Below, in pieces: positions 54,617 through 64,000 of a stretch of 64,000 bases of DNA; the stretch's first letter is position 1; each line of letters opens with the position of its first letter. The stretch is from Jannaschia donghaensis. GTDB taxonomy: Bacteria; Pseudomonadota; Alphaproteobacteria; Rhodobacterales; Rhodobacteraceae. Position numbers and translations under genes: made by a program. The notes under the pieces were generated by a model, which did no database searches, had not been told where the DNA came from, and saw nothing but the letters and a program-made list of their open reading frames with translations. The stretch is taken from positions 1,526,114 to 1,590,113 of the forward strand of contig NZ_CXSU01000012.1 in NCBI RefSeq assembly GCF_001403795.1. Direction: 5' to 3'.

Positions 54617-54813
54617 ATGTCCGACCCAGATCGTATCATCCGCCTGAACACCGTCCTCGACCGAACCGGCCTGTCCCGGTCCACCATCTATCGCAAGATT
54701 GCCGAAGGCACCTTCCCCGCCCAGCTCAGGATCAGCGTGCATGGCGGGAATCCGACATCAACCGGTGGGTTGAAAATCCAGTAATGTGGCGATTAGAGCG
54801 AGAGGATCGCTGA
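54617..54813 (+). pseudogene. AlpA-family excisionase/regulator, frameshifted
   Basis: From ATG 54617 (AGGAGG at 54601-54606) the frame encodes MSDPDRIIRLNTVLDRTGLS-RSTIYRKIAEGTFPAQLRIS, a MerR/AlpA-type helix-turn-helix protein. After VHGG the expected GWRESDINRWVENP is found one frame back, starting with TGG at 54742, and runs to a TGA at 54811-54813. A net loss of 3n+1 bases near 54735-54745 explains this. AlpA-type proteins act as excisionase or regulator of integrative elements. As read, translation stops at 54784. Confidence 0.7.
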
Positions 54814-55105
54814 CAGCCGCAGAGGGTTTTGCATTGTTGCCGGGTTGCCGCGCGCATCAGCCAGCGATGTCTGGCGAAGAACAAGCTGCAAGAAGAAACT
54901 GTTGCTTGCCGTGGTGCGGGCAACCGGCCCTAAGCTGACATCCGTCCCGCTGTCTCGATGCTGCATCTGCAGCCCACATACCGGCCATTCGCCGCACGCG
55001 CAAAATCTGGCGATGATCGAACTCACAGATCGCGGGACGTCGCTTTCGAAAGAGAAGTAGCCCAAACGAGTACCTGGGACGGTACGAAAGCGTGGCAGGT
55101 CCAGA
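54814..55105. other. Gene-poor stretch in the island
   Basis: These 292 bases hold overlapping open frames on both strands, none with a ribosome site or recognisable motif. The content may be a remnant of an older gene. Nothing specific can be claimed. Confidence 0.4.
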
Positions 55106-55657
55106 CTAGCTTGAACCGCTTTCCAGGTGTTTGATTTCCTTTTCTGCAAGGCTGATGAACTCTCGTGCCTGCGCGATCTCGCCTTTTAGAAAGGCAATGC
55201 GATTATTGTCGGGCTTCGGTTTTTGAATTGCACGTTGACGCTTGGCGACAACTTCTACCTGCACGGGGCCTGCGGTATTGCTCTTCCGTTTTGCTTTCGC
55301 TTGCTTCTTGTCCACCTTCGTTTTGACCAAATCGTTAAAGCCCGCTTGTTTGGATGCCCAAGCCTCGATCGTGCCAACGCGCGCCACATCTTGTTGAACT
55401 TCATCACAGATATTCTTTGGAAACTTCAGGCCTTGTTTCCTGTTCGATGCACGAGCGTCGGCTGCGATATTCAGCAACATCTTGCGTTGCGCGGCTAGCG
55501 GCAGTGGCTTGGATGGCTTGACCGCTTTCTTGGGTTTTTTGGCTTTGTTTTTCTGAGCCCGCTTTGGTTCGTATCTGGTTTCGGCCGGATCAATCGAGCC
55601 AAAGGAACCATCTGCTCTGATGATGGTGTGGCCTCCGCTATACGATCCTTTGCTCAA
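55106..55657 (-). CDS. Lys-rich orphan protein with C-terminal coiled coil
   Basis: The 183-residue product starts at a TTG (55657) with GGGGAG nine bases upstream; no ATG exists in frame before the next upstream stop. The N-terminus SKGSYSGGHTIIRADGSFGS is polar, then come basic Lys/Ala/Pro-rich segments (KRAQKNKAKKPKKAVKPSKP) and a C-terminal helix IAFLKGEIAQAREFISLAEK with heptad spacing. It lies downstream of the restriction-type genes, same strand, 172 bases apart. I do not recognise a family. Codon use is AT-richer than in the chromosomal part. Confidence 0.65.
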   Translation of the reverse strand: MSKGSYSGGHTIIRADGSFGSIDPAETRYEPKRAQKNKAKKPKKAVKPSKPLPLAAQRKMLLNIAADARASNRKQGLKFPKNICDEVQQDVARVGTIEAWASKQAGFNDLVKTKVDKKQAKAKRKSNTAGPVQVEVVAKRQRAIQKPKPDNNRIAFLKGEIAQAREFISLAEKEIKHLESGSS

Positions 55658-55829
55658 ACCAAATTTCTCCCCAACAATCGCAACCGAGCGTAGTCCTGCA
55701 TGGCCACCAACAACATTTGCAGATTTCTGCTCTCACGCTGAATCACTTCACCCAAATGCTTATGGGCTAGCTGGGACAATCGGTTTTGGTTCAAATTAAG
55801 ACTGAACAAAGGTAGCCTCCAAAGCAAGG

Positions 55830-58800
55830 CTAGTTACCCCGAACTGCAGACATGAGCTCAGAAAAGTCTGAGACTACATCATACTTTACCCGGTCATTAG
55901 GGACGCTGCTCGCGATCTCCTCAAAAAACTTCCTAGCGCACTTGATTTTTTCTCGCTCCAACTCGCGAAATTTGAGGGACGGCTGGGAGCCCTTTGTTTC
56001 CGCAACAAAATAGATGTGCTGCACTGATTGCTCTTTGAAAGCTATCGCCCAGTCCGGATTGTAGTCTCCGACGGGCGTAGGGATCAAAAACCCTTGTGGT
56101 AGCTTGGAATAGACGACGATTTCATCGCTTGTATCCAGGTCTTCGACAAACTTTCGTTCGACGCCGGAATCGACCACAGCGTAGTCATAAATGTGGTTTC
56201 GCAACTTCCCGACGGCTCGCGTCAGATCAGTGCCACTCTGGGTCGCGGGGAAAATATCGGTGTCGTATATGTCGGCAGTTGCATCATAGGTCAGATGCTC
56301 GATGACAGTCGTGGCCTTCTGCTCTTTGATTATGCGCGAGGCCTCAGAGATGAATTGTTCGGGGTTGGCCTGGAACGCCGAGAACTTCGCAGCGCTCATT
56401 CCGGTCAGGATTTTCCCGATCGTCCCACGCGTCAAATCCGCTCCTTCAGCAAGTTTGCCGATGACATCATATGAAACAAGCGAGTGGGCAGAGCTGCTTT
56501 CCTCACTGCGTATACCCGATTGCTTGAACGCAGCTCCGGTTCGAAGCTGAGCCTCAGTCAGCTCATCCGAAAGTTTGCCTTCGGTGACGACGTATTGCAG
56601 AGGCGAGACAACGAGATCCCGATCCAACGCATTGACGCAGCGTTGGACCAGACCGTTGGAGTCAAATTCAACCTGATAGACTGCCTTCCGGTTGATGCAC
56701 TGCCAAAGTTCCTGAAACTCCTTCTTTTCGAAGTTCTTGTTTCGCGGGATCGCTTTGGGTTTGCGGCCATCGCCCATCATATTCTCGAGCTGGCTTCCGT
56801 TGAAGACTGTATCGATCAGCTGCAGGATCTGTTCCTGTTGGTCGCGGAGTTCATCGGGCAATGAAGCCAGCGTGCCCGCCTCACGCGCTTCATGATACGC
56901 TTGCGTGACGCCATCGTTGTCATCGATGTAGTCGTTCTTGACGAGATAACGCTCGATGCGTTTGGCCATGTCCTTGGACACAGTGGTTTCACTGCCGTTG
57001 ACCGTGATCGTCTTGCCCTCGAAGTATTCGGCGTTCGCCTGGCGTGGGCGCTCCGACAGATTTTCAGCGATTTCTTTCTGAAGGCCGCCAACAAAGTCTT
57101 TGTAGCTTTCGCTAGCCACAACGGTCAGGACGTTGACGTCATGCACGGTTGCTGCGTGATCCATACGGTCGCCGTTCTTGTTGACCGAAATGCGCAGCCC
57201 CCGGCCAACTTCCTGGCGACGCGATATGGTGTTGTCGCTGTGCTTGAGCATGCATATTACAAAGACGTTCGGGTTATCCCAGCCCTCGCGCAACGCGGAG
57301 TGGGAGAAGATGAACCGTGTCGGCTCCTCGAAGGAAAGCAGGCGCTCCTTGTCCTTGAGGATAAGGTCATACGCTGATACGTCATCCGTCAAACCGGCGA
57401 ACTCACCACGCGCTTTGACCTTTGGATCAACCAGCTTGCCCTTCTTGTCGATCGAGAAATAACCGTTGTGGGTCGCACCGACGTCGATGCTGTCCAGGTG
57501 CTTCCGGTAGGTCTCATCTTCTAGAGGCAGCTCGCCAAGATACTCGGTTTTTAGCGCTTCGTATTCCTCTTCGAAGACACGGGCATATTCGCCTTTTTCA
57601 TCTTCAGCGTCGTAGTCACGATACTTCGCCACCTCGTCGATGAAGAACAGGGACAGCACTTTGATACCCTTGGCGAAGAGCTGCTTTTCACGGTCGAAAT
57701 GGGCTGAAATTGTCTCGCGGATCTGAATGCGGCGGATGTCGCGTTCGGTTATGTCCCCGCTCGCTTCACCGGCCTTCAGAACGGCCCCATTCGTGAAATG
57801 CACTTCGTCGACACGTGCGTCGATGTCGGAGACGACGAAATCCCTGTACTGATCGAGGCCTTTGGACAGATCGAATAGGTTGCGGCCCTTTTCGATCTTG
57901 CCGAACACCCGTTTGATGCCCGAGTTGGTCTTCACCTCCATCTCAATCCGCGCCATGGGGTCGCTTTTGGAAATCTGGATGCCCTCCAGATAGAGGTACG
58001 CATTCGTGCCGGTCAGACCCTTGGCCTGAATCCCGCGCACTTCGATCTTCTTGACCAGCTTCTGGCTGAACGCATCGACCGCATCCAGACGATGCACCTT
58101 GTTGTGGATCGTCTTGTGGGTCGCAGAATAGCGCAGGATGAACAGCGGGTTGAACTTGGGCAAGGCGTTCTGTGTCGCCGTGCCTTCCATCTTCTGCGGC
58201 TCGTCGAGGATCAGGATGGGGCGGTTCTTGGCGATCACGTCGATAGGACGGCGGGACTGGAAATCATCCAGTTCTTCGTAAATCCGCCGGTTATCAGCGC
58301 CCGAGGCGTTGAAGGCCTGCACGTTGATCACCATCACATTGATGCCCGCGTCCGAGGAAAAGCTCTCCAGCTCGTGCAGCCGCTTGGAGTTGTAGATGAA
58401 GAACCGTGCCTTTTTGCCGTAGCTTTCGACAAAATGCTCTGCCGTCATCTCGAGCGACTTGGCCACGCCTTCGCGGATCGCAATCGACGGCACCATGATG
58501 ATGAACTTGGACCAGCCATAGCGCTTGTTCATCTCAAAGATAGACTTGATATAGCAATAGGTCTTGCCCGTGCCGGTCTCCATCTCGATGTCGAGGTTGA
58601 TGGCCGCGCCGGGTTTGTAGCTGGCCGGTTTCGGTCTGCCGTTGTTATCGACAAACACGCTGAGGCTTTCCGACAAGGGCAGGTTCTGGCGCTGCTGCAC
58701 CTTGCGGATGTTTTCCAGCACCGTGGACATAGGCATGGCCAGATCGGCGTTGCGAAAGCCGTCTTCGTCGGAGCGCATCTGCGCGCGGACACCGGGGTCA

Positions 58801-58904
58801 ATCCGATAGACTTGAGCCGCCGTGTTGGGCTGGCCTTCGAAACAATCGACCACGGCCTCGACCGCCGCTGTTTGGTAGTCTTGCGACTTGAACTTGATCT
58901 TCAT
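55830..58904 (-). CDS. Type III restriction enzyme Res-like helicase-nuclease
   Basis: The 1024-residue protein has Walker A TGTGKT at residues 110-115, DEPQ at 234-237, LRYSATHK, and later [20 protein letters not shown] and [12 protein letters not shown] (motifs V-VI) of SF2 helicases. The C-terminus has a PD-(D/E)xK-type nuclease, with Pro950-Asp951 and Glu969-Thr-Lys971. The architecture is that of type III Res subunits, which translocate or switch on ATP hydrolysis and cut DNA with Mod. It starts four bases after the Mod stop. The 3' half is AT-richer than the 5' half. Confidence 0.92.
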   Translation of the reverse strand: MKIKFKSQDYQTAAVEAVVDCFEGQPNTAAQVYRIDPGVRAQMRSDEDGFRNADLAMPMSTVLENIRKVQQRQNLPLSESLSVFVDNNGRPKPASYKPGAAINLDIEMETGTGKTYCYIKSIFEMNKRYGWSKFIIMVPSIAIREGVAKSLEMTAEHFVESYGKKARFFIYNSKRLHELESFSSDAGINVMVINVQAFNASGADNRRIYEELDDFQSRRPIDVIAKNRPILILDEPQKMEGTATQNALPKFNPLFILRYSATHKTIHNKVHRLDAVDAFSQKLVKKIEVRGIQAKGLTGTNAYLYLEGIQISKSDPMARIEMEVKTNSGIKRVFGKIEKGRNLFDLSKGLDQYRDFVVSDIDARVDEVHFTNGAVLKAGEASGDITERDIRRIQIRETISAHFDREKQLFAKGIKVLSLFFIDEVAKYRDYDAEDEKGEYARVFEEEYEALKTEYLGELPLEDETYRKHLDSIDVGATHNGYFSIDKKGKLVDPKVKARGEFAGLTDDVSAYDLILKDKERLLSFEEPTRFIFSHSALREGWDNPNVFVICMLKHSDNTISRRQEVGRGLRISVNKNGDRMDHAATVHDVNVLTVVASESYKDFVGGLQKEIAENLSERPRQANAEYFEGKTITVNGSETTVSKDMAKRIERYLVKNDYIDDNDGVTQAYHEAREAGTLASLPDELRDQQEQILQLIDTVFNGSQLENMMGDGRKPKAIPRNKNFEKKEFQELWQCINRKAVYQVEFDSNGLVQRCVNALDRDLVVSPLQYVVTEGKLSDELTEAQLRTGAAFKQSGIRSEESSSAHSLVSYDVIGKLAEGADLTRGTIGKILTGMSAAKFSAFQANPEQFISEASRIIKEQKATTVIEHLTYDATADIYDTDIFPATQSGTDLTRAVGKLRNHIYDYAVVDSGVERKFVEDLDTSDEIVVYSKLPQGFLIPTPVGDYNPDWAIAFKEQSVQHIYFVAETKGSQPSLKFRELEREKIKCARKFFEEIASSVPNDRVKYDVVSDFSELMSAVRGN

Positions 58905-58908
58905 GGGG

Positions 58909-60885
58909 TCAAATCGCCTTTACTTCGGTTTCGGGCGACATGGCCTTGAAGATCTGGCGCACGTTGATCTTGGTCTGGTCGTCGGCAAAGCCGGTGTCCT
59001 TGAATACGATCCGCATCGGGGCGTAGCCTGCCAGCTCTTTGACCAAGTCCTCGGAGACACCATCGTCGAAACAGGCCATCAGGGCGGTGTCATCGACAAA
59101 GAAGACAGTTTTGCTTTGAACTGTCTCGCGGCGGATGGGCAGGGTCAGGTCAACGCCCCAGTCGAGCAGGACCTGGAACAGCAAATCCTCGGCCGTGCGG
59201 TCCGGTTTGATGTTGTCCACGCGGGACAGCAGATCGGCCTGTGAGGTTTGATCCGGCGTGTAGAACACATCGGCCATGTTGGAGCTGTCGATCTTGAGCA
59301 CGCGGAAGCCGACATCCTTGTTCCAATCGGGGTGACACTCCCCTTCGAGAATTTTCTGCCCCGCGCGGCGGATGCGTTCTTTCGTGATATCCGATATTTT
59401 TCGATAGCCTTCGCCGTAAGCTGCATCCTTTTCATCTATCGGCTCTGGCAATTGGACCGAAATGCATCGCAAGCGACTTCCAGTTTCAGCAGAATGTGCA
59501 ATTGATGCGTGAGCCGTAGTGCCAGAACCTGCAAAGAAGTCCATGATGGCGTCATCATTTTCGGTGCAAATCAGCGCGGAAAAATATTTGATGAGGTCTG
59601 TCGGTTTTGCGAAATCGAACGGTATGTCCAGCTTTTTAAGTTCCGACGAGCTGTGTCGGCTCTGAAATTTTTCCAAGATGTTCCCTGGAAGCTGGCCGTC
59701 CTTCAAACGATCTTTGAGCCAAATTTTGTAATAGACATTCCATTTGGCCGCTGATCCGTCCGGATGGACCAGCGACGAACGTTCAGACTTTACGAAGTGG
59801 ATATTTCCCTTCTTCTTTTCATCGTCGAAACGCTGATAGGTCCAGCGCCAGACACCGTCATCATCGGTAGGTTTGATCTGCTCGCCTTCTGCTGCAACGG
59901 ACGGAAAATTAACCCCCGGGGGGATCAACAAGTTTCCGTCGGGATCTTCGATAAAATAGCGCTGGTTGGCCCTTGCATCCAGCATTGCTTGATAGAGGCC
60001 CATAGCCCGGTATTTTTCACCTTTACGTGGACCATCCTCTTGGGTGCTTGTGTAGACTTTATCGATGACATTTTGGCTTATCGGTTCCCGGAAAGGAGCA
60101 AGTTCAAAAATGTTCTTTGCAAACACTAAGACGTAGTCGACGGAGGGAGAGAAATGCGTACCCTTTTGCCCACCGGTTTTCATCACTCGCGAGCACACTG
60201 TTACAAAATTCTCTTCGCCAAAGACCTCAAAGCACATCTGCAAAAGTCCGGCGACTTCATCCTGACCAATGGAGATAAAGATTGCCCCATTTTCTGCGAG
60301 CAAGTTGCGCGCCAGCCTAAGGCGAGGGAAAAGCATCGAAAGCCAATCCGAGTGAAAACGCCCGTTGGATGTCGAGTTAACAACCAGTCGATTGCCCTCA
60401 GAGTCTACAAGATTTGACTTCGCCAAAAATTCAGTAGAACTCTCAGCAAAATCATCGTCATAGATGAAGTCACTACCCGTGTTATACGGCGGGTCGATGT
60501 AGATTATCTTGACCTTGCCCAGATAGGTCTCTTGCAGAAGCTTCAGCGCCTCAAGGTTGTCGCCTTCGATAAACAGGTTCTGGGTGGTGTCGAAATCCAC
60601 GCTTTCATCCCGCGCGGGGCGCAGGGTTTTGGCGATGGGGGCGTTGGCGGTGATCAGCGCCTCGCGCTTGCCCGGCCAGTTCAGGTGATAGCGTTCCTGC
60701 GGCCCCTCGACGATGCTGCCCGACAGCTCTTGACGTAGCTGGTCAAAATCCACCGCGAGACGCAGCTTGCCATCCTCACCCGCCGCCTCGGTCACGCAAC
60801 CGGGGAAGAGCGCGCGGATCTTGGCGATATTGTCCTGCGTCAGGTCAGGGCTGTGCATTTTCAGCTTTTCGATCTCGTCACTCAT
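58909..60885 (-). CDS. Type III Mod-like adenine DNA methyltransferase
   Basis: The 658-residue methyltransferase has the beta-class order: DPPYNTG (motif IV) at residues 131-137, then a target recognition region of about 300 residues, then FFAGSGTT (motif I) at 450-457. DPPY implies N6-adenine methylation. Start: ATG 60885 has GGGGA upstream; the ATG at 60897 is less likely. The middle of the gene (about 59380-60500) is visibly lower in GC than its two ends, consistent with exchange of the recognition region. It sits 27 bases after the DUF4391 gene and four bases before res. Confidence 0.94.
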   Translation of the reverse strand: MSDEIEKLKMHSPDLTQDNIAKIRALFPGCVTEAAGEDGKLRLAVDFDQLRQELSGSIVEGPQERYHLNWPGKREALITANAPIAKTLRPARDESVDFDTTQNLFIEGDNLEALKLLQETYLGKVKIIYIDPPYNTGSDFIYDDDFAESSTEFLAKSNLVDSEGNRLVVNSTSNGRFHSDWLSMLFPRLRLARNLLAENGAIFISIGQDEVAGLLQMCFEVFGEENFVTVCSRVMKTGGQKGTHFSPSVDYVLVFAKNIFELAPFREPISQNVIDKVYTSTQEDGPRKGEKYRAMGLYQAMLDARANQRYFIEDPDGNLLIPPGVNFPSVAAEGEQIKPTDDDGVWRWTYQRFDDEKKKGNIHFVKSERSSLVHPDGSAAKWNVYYKIWLKDRLKDGQLPGNILEKFQSRHSSSELKKLDIPFDFAKPTDLIKYFSALICTENDDAIMDFFAGSGTTAHASIAHSAETGSRLRCISVQLPEPIDEKDAAYGEGYRKISDITKERIRRAGQKILEGECHPDWNKDVGFRVLKIDSSNMADVFYTPDQTSQADLLSRVDNIKPDRTAEDLLFQVLLDWGVDLTLPIRRETVQSKTVFFVDDTALMACFDDGVSEDLVKELAGYAPMRIVFKDTGFADDQTKINVRQIFKAMSPETEVKAI

Positions 60886-60912
60886 TATCGTCCCCACGTT
60901 CTTTTCTTGGGC

Positions 60913-61581
60913 CTATTCCGGCTTTTTCAGATGCTCGAAGTCCGCCTGCGCCTCACGCAGCTGACCGTGCAGTGTCATTTTGATGTTGAATTGCGTCTCG
61001 CGTTTCAACCTGGATTTCAGCTGGCTGATCTCACGCTCTTTGGTTTTGAGGGCGTAGGTCCGGTCCATCCGCGCGCTCAGGGATTCCGCCGTTTGGGGCA
61101 CGATCGGCATGAGCGCCGTTAAGATTTGTTCATAAAGCACGCCAAGGTTCAGCGCCACTGGCAATGGGCTGCGGGGCGTATCGGCGGGCAGCCAATCCGA
61201 GCGCAGATAGTCCGAGAGCACCCATTTGGTCGCGTCCGCGACGGACGGGCGTTTGTGGGCGGCGGCGATCTGGATTTGGCCGTCTTGTTCCAGTTCAAAC
61301 AGGATGGGAAAGGGGATGGCGCGGTCGATGGCCCGCAGCACGTCGTCATGTACAGCGTCAGTTTTCAACGAGACGCGGAACACCTGTATTTCCGGCACGG
61401 ATTTGGTGGCGGGCAGGTTGACGGTTTCCGGGGCCAATTTGGCGCGCCATGTGATCTGGTCCACCTGCGCGACGAACTTGTCCTTGAGCGCTGTGGTGGC
61501 CTGAACCCGGTCATAGATCCGCGTCTTGGGCACGACGCGCTTCAGGAACGTCGATTTGGGGTAGTCGTAGAGCGCGGTCAT
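60913..61581 (-). CDS. DUF4391-domain protein
   Basis: The 222-residue protein begins MTALYDYPKSTFLKRVVPKT and contains ITWRAKLAPETVNLPATKSV, PFPILFELEQDG and a C-terminal coiled-coil-like basic helix (KEREISQLKSRLKRETQF). It matches DUF4391 in length and in neighbourhood, being encoded between an SNF2-type helicase and a Mod methyltransferase. Its biochemical role is unknown; an adaptor between helicase and Mod/Res is a reasonable guess. Its ATG overlaps the helicase stop in ATGA. Confidence 0.82.
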   Translation of the reverse strand: MTALYDYPKSTFLKRVVPKTRIYDRVQATTALKDKFVAQVDQITWRAKLAPETVNLPATKSVPEIQVFRVSLKTDAVHDDVLRAIDRAIPFPILFELEQDGQIQIAAAHKRPSVADATKWVLSDYLRSDWLPADTPRSPLPVALNLGVLYEQILTALMPIVPQTAESLSARMDRTYALKTKEREISQLKSRLKRETQFNIKMTLHGQLREAQADFEHLKKPE

Positions 61582-64000
61582 GCAGCGTCCCTCACGACGA
61601 TGAAGGCGAGCAGCTCAAAGTCATCGAGCCCGGCGATGGTGTGGGTGAGCGCGGTGGTGTGCCCGCCGGAAAAGAGGCTGTCGAGATCGCGTTCTTCCTT
61701 CACCTCGATCATGGATTTGATCGCGTGGCTGAGAAGTTTTGAGTATTTGCCCATCTCACGCCCGTCTTTGGTATCGGCATTGAAGGCATCGCAGAGCGCC
61801 TTGATTGGTTTGTCGAGACCCTTGCAGCTGGAGCGGATCAGGTCGAGCAGGCGCTTCACCTCGGTGTGGTCGGCGATGACGTTTGCGTCGTTGTCGAGGT
61901 AGATCAAGTAGTAAGGGTGCAACCGGTTCTGCTGGTTGACGTTTACATCAGGGTGGATGTTGCGCAGGGCAAAGATCACGCCGGGCTCCAGGCCTTTCGC
62001 CGGGTTGGACGGGACGATGGCGTGAAGGCCCTTGGGTTGGCCAGACAGGTCGCCATGTTCCTTGGTGTAGTTGAGCAGGTCCATGCGGAAGTCATTCAGG
62101 CCAAGATCCGTGATTGAGACACCTGTCTTGACGTCCTCCAGCTCGATCACCTCGTCCTGAAGGCGCTGGAGCTGGTCCTTGCGATATGCGGTATCGCTGC
62201 TTTTTGCCGTTAGAACGTTGTCTTCGCCGGTGCCTGCGAGGTCGACGATGTGCATTCGGTTTTCGACGCGTTCCTTGAGGTTGATGTATTCGTCCAGCGA
62301 GATGTCTGGCCAGTAGTTGACCAGCTGGATAGCAGAGTTGGGCGATCCAATACGATCCACGCGGCCGAACCGCTGAACGATCCTGACCGGGTTCCAGTGG
62401 ATGTCGTAGTTGATCAGATAATCGCAATCCTGCAGGTTTTGCCCTTCGGAAATGCAGTCGGTGCCGATCAGAATGTCCAGCTCATCTGGCACCTCCGGCA
62501 TTATCAGTGCTTTCTCTTTCGCCTTGGGGGCGAAGAGCGTCAGAACCGACTGGAAGCCATAGTGAGGCTTCAAGGTCGTTTTTGGGTTGCCCGAGCCCGT
62601 GACGATGCCGGTTTCGGAATCCATCGCAGCCTTCAGGGCTGGTGCGACATGTCGATAAAGGTATTCCGCCGTATCTGCGTAGGCCGTGAAGATCAGAACC
62701 TTGCGATTGCCAGGGTTCAAGGGGGCGGCCATTTTCTGCTTGATGACGTCAATCAGGTGCTGAAGTTTGGCGTCCTCTTCGACGCCAACCTTTTCCATTT
62801 CGGTCAGTAAGCCTTGGATGATCTCGCGGTCGCCTCCCAAGTCGGCCTTCCATGTGGGAATGTCCATATCAGCAAGGTCGATCTGGATCTTCTTTCCGAT
62901 GGTGAATTCGCCAAGTCCCGACAGGTCATCATCGTCTGTATCCAAGTTGTCCAGGTCATTGAAAACGTCTTCAATCCTGCCGTTGCCACCACTCGCCTCA
63001 AAGCGATCGATGGCATCCAGCATAGCGGCGATGTTTCGGTCGAGCGCACCCAGTGTAAGTCGGAATGCCTCGACTGAGCTTTCAAGGCGTTTCAGAAGGT
63101 TCGTTGTCATCAGCGCTTGTAGGCTTCGCTCTCGGTCGGCCTGGCGCAAAGTTCCTTTAGAGCCCTCCGTCTTGGTGTCGTAGAGCTCTTCGTATTTTGT
63201 GAGGCGGCTGGGTTGGATGTAGTTCACCGGTGCGTAGACGGCCATTTTGAGCAGTGACAAGTCGCTATAAATCTCGTCAAACCCCACAACGTCCTCGCGA
63301 AACGTGATCGGTAGGTGATGGGAAATGGGCTTCTTACGTTCTGGAAACGGGCCAATATCGGCAGTATCGTAGAACTGTTCGATGTGCTTCCGAGAACGCG
63401 CAATCGTCACAGAGTCCAATAGCTCAAAGAAATCAAGATCAAGCGCTCTAAGAATGGATTGTGCTGTGCGTTCCGCTGGAGGAAGCTCAGCCCAAGTGTT
63501 GAAGGCCGTTTGGGCCTTGCGGAAAATCTCTTCGACACTGGATTTGGTCTTAAGGTTGCGGTTCAACGTGTCCGAGTGGCCTTCATATGCCAGTGCAAGC
63601 TGGTTGCGAAGGTCAGTGAACCTGTTGTTCACCGGGGTCGCGGAAAGCATCAGGACTTTTGTCTTCACACCGGCCCTGATGACCTTGTTCATCAGCTTTT
63701 GATATCGTGTTTCCCGATCTTTGTAGACGTCGTTATTCCGAAAATTGTGCGATTCATCAATTACAATGAGATCATAGTTGCCCCAATTCACCCTATCCAG
63801 CGGTATTCCCAAGGACTCACCAGACGTTCTTGATAGGTCGGTGTGACAAAGGACGTCGTAGTTAAAGCGATCAGCCGCAAACTGGTTCGTTTTTAGATTC
63901 GTGTTGTAGTTGCGCCAATTGTCGGCGAGCTTTTTGGGGCAGAGAACCAGAACAGATTTGTTCCGTAGTTCATAATACTTGACTACCGCCAGCGCGGTAA
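61578..64000 (-). CDS. SNF2/HepA-type helicase (5' end beyond window)
   Basis: The visible part encodes 806 residues and is open to the window edge. It shows motif Ia KSVLVLCPKKLADNWRNY, DESH (DLIVIDESHNF), motif III LMLSATPVNNR, and C-terminal motifs VLIFTAYADTAEYLYRH, IGTDCISEGQNLQDCDYLIN and QRFGRVDRIGS. This is an SF2 Snf2/RapA-like translocase of the type found in phage defence operons. Walker A should lie outside the window. It is the first visible gene of the cassette and is translationally coupled to DUF4391. Confidence 0.9.
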   Translation of the reverse strand, partial: TALAVVKYYELRNKSVLVLCPKKLADNWRNYNTNLKTNQFAADRFNYDVLCHTDLSRTSGESLGIPLDRVNWGNYDLIVIDESHNFRNNDVYKDRETRYQKLMNKVIRAGVKTKVLMLSATPVNNRFTDLRNQLALAYEGHSDTLNRNLKTKSSVEEIFRKAQTAFNTWAELPPAERTAQSILRALDLDFFELLDSVTIARSRKHIEQFYDTADIGPFPERKKPISHHLPITFREDVVGFDEIYSDLSLLKMAVYAPVNYIQPSRLTKYEELYDTKTEGSKGTLRQADRERSLQALMTTNLLKRLESSVEAFRLTLGALDRNIAAMLDAIDRFEASGGNGRIEDVFNDLDNLDTDDDDLSGLGEFTIGKKIQIDLADMDIPTWKADLGGDREIIQGLLTEMEKVGVEEDAKLQHLIDVIKQKMAAPLNPGNRKVLIFTAYADTAEYLYRHVAPALKAAMDSETGIVTGSGNPKTTLKPHYGFQSVLTLFAPKAKEKALIMPEVPDELDILIGTDCISEGQNLQDCDYLINYDIHWNPVRIVQRFGRVDRIGSPNSAIQLVNYWPDISLDEYINLKERVENRMHIVDLAGTGEDNVLTAKSSDTAYRKDQLQRLQDEVIELEDVKTGVSITDLGLNDFRMDLLNYTKEHGDLSGQPKGLHAIVPSNPAKGLEPGVIFALRNIHPDVNVNQQNRLHPYYLIYLDNDANVIADHTEVKRLLDLIRSSCKGLDKPIKALCDAFNADTKDGREMGKYSKLLSHAIKSMIEVKEERDLDSLFSGGHTTALTHTIAGLDDFELLAFIVVRDAA

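Noticed and set aside
52730-54742. A 670-residue open frame on the minus strand across traA
   Set aside because: It is antisense to the intact, motif-rich TraA gene, is Arg/His/Gln-rich as expected for shadow frames at high GC, and has no recognisable domain.

Overview
The window is high-GC DNA from an alphaproteobacterium, most likely of the Rhodobacterales (Roseobacter/Rhodobacter group). The main reasons are a polyol operon with the gene order of the Rhodobacter smo locus, a cobS/cobT cobaltochelatase cluster next to bolA and a J-domain gene, a perfect CtrA box, and a TRAP transporter. I saw no rRNA, tRNA or CRISPR array.

Layout. (1) 1-27.9 kb is ordinary chromosome: DMT, LysE, SLC13 and AEC transporters, yebC, an MBL-fold hydrolase, a lytic transglycosylase, gatB with two coupled small membrane-protein genes, a LysR regulator, bolA, a J-domain protein, a YbaB-like protein, cobS and cobT, an M24 aminopeptidase P, a glycolate/D-lactate-type oxidase and a ClC channel. 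(2) 27.9-41.4 kb (minus strand) reads as one operon of about 14 kb: TRAP transporter P-Q-M, an IclR regulator, then pim-type beta-oxidation genes (FadB-like fusion, thiolase, two acyl-CoA dehydrogenases), a thioesterase, a flavin oxidoreductase, an acyl-CoA ligase and glutaryl-CoA dehydrogenase. The set suggests uptake and beta-oxidation of an odd-chain dicarboxylate such as pimelate down to glutaryl-CoA and crotonyl-CoA. (3) 41.6-49.2 kb (minus strand) is a sorbitol/mannitol operon: a LacI regulator, smoE, smoF, smoG, smoK, smoS and mtlK. (4) 49.5-64 kb is an integrated conjugative-type island: a broken P4-type integrase, traD, a traC with a premature stop, a candidate Ti/IncQ-type oriT, an intact TraA relaxase-helicase and a frameshifted AlpA-like gene. 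These are followed by a Lys-rich orphan and a four-gene defence cassette (type III-like Res, Mod, DUF4391 protein, SNF2-type helicase) that runs off the right edge.

The mobility genes are decaying, while the relaxase and the restriction-type cassette have intact frames. That pattern suggests an immobilised element kept for its defence cargo. The most interesting item is the helicase-DUF4391-Mod-Res cassette, whose Mod gene has a conspicuously lower-GC core. The operon built around pim-type genes, the oriT candidate and the stem-loops behind both binding-protein genes are the next best leads.
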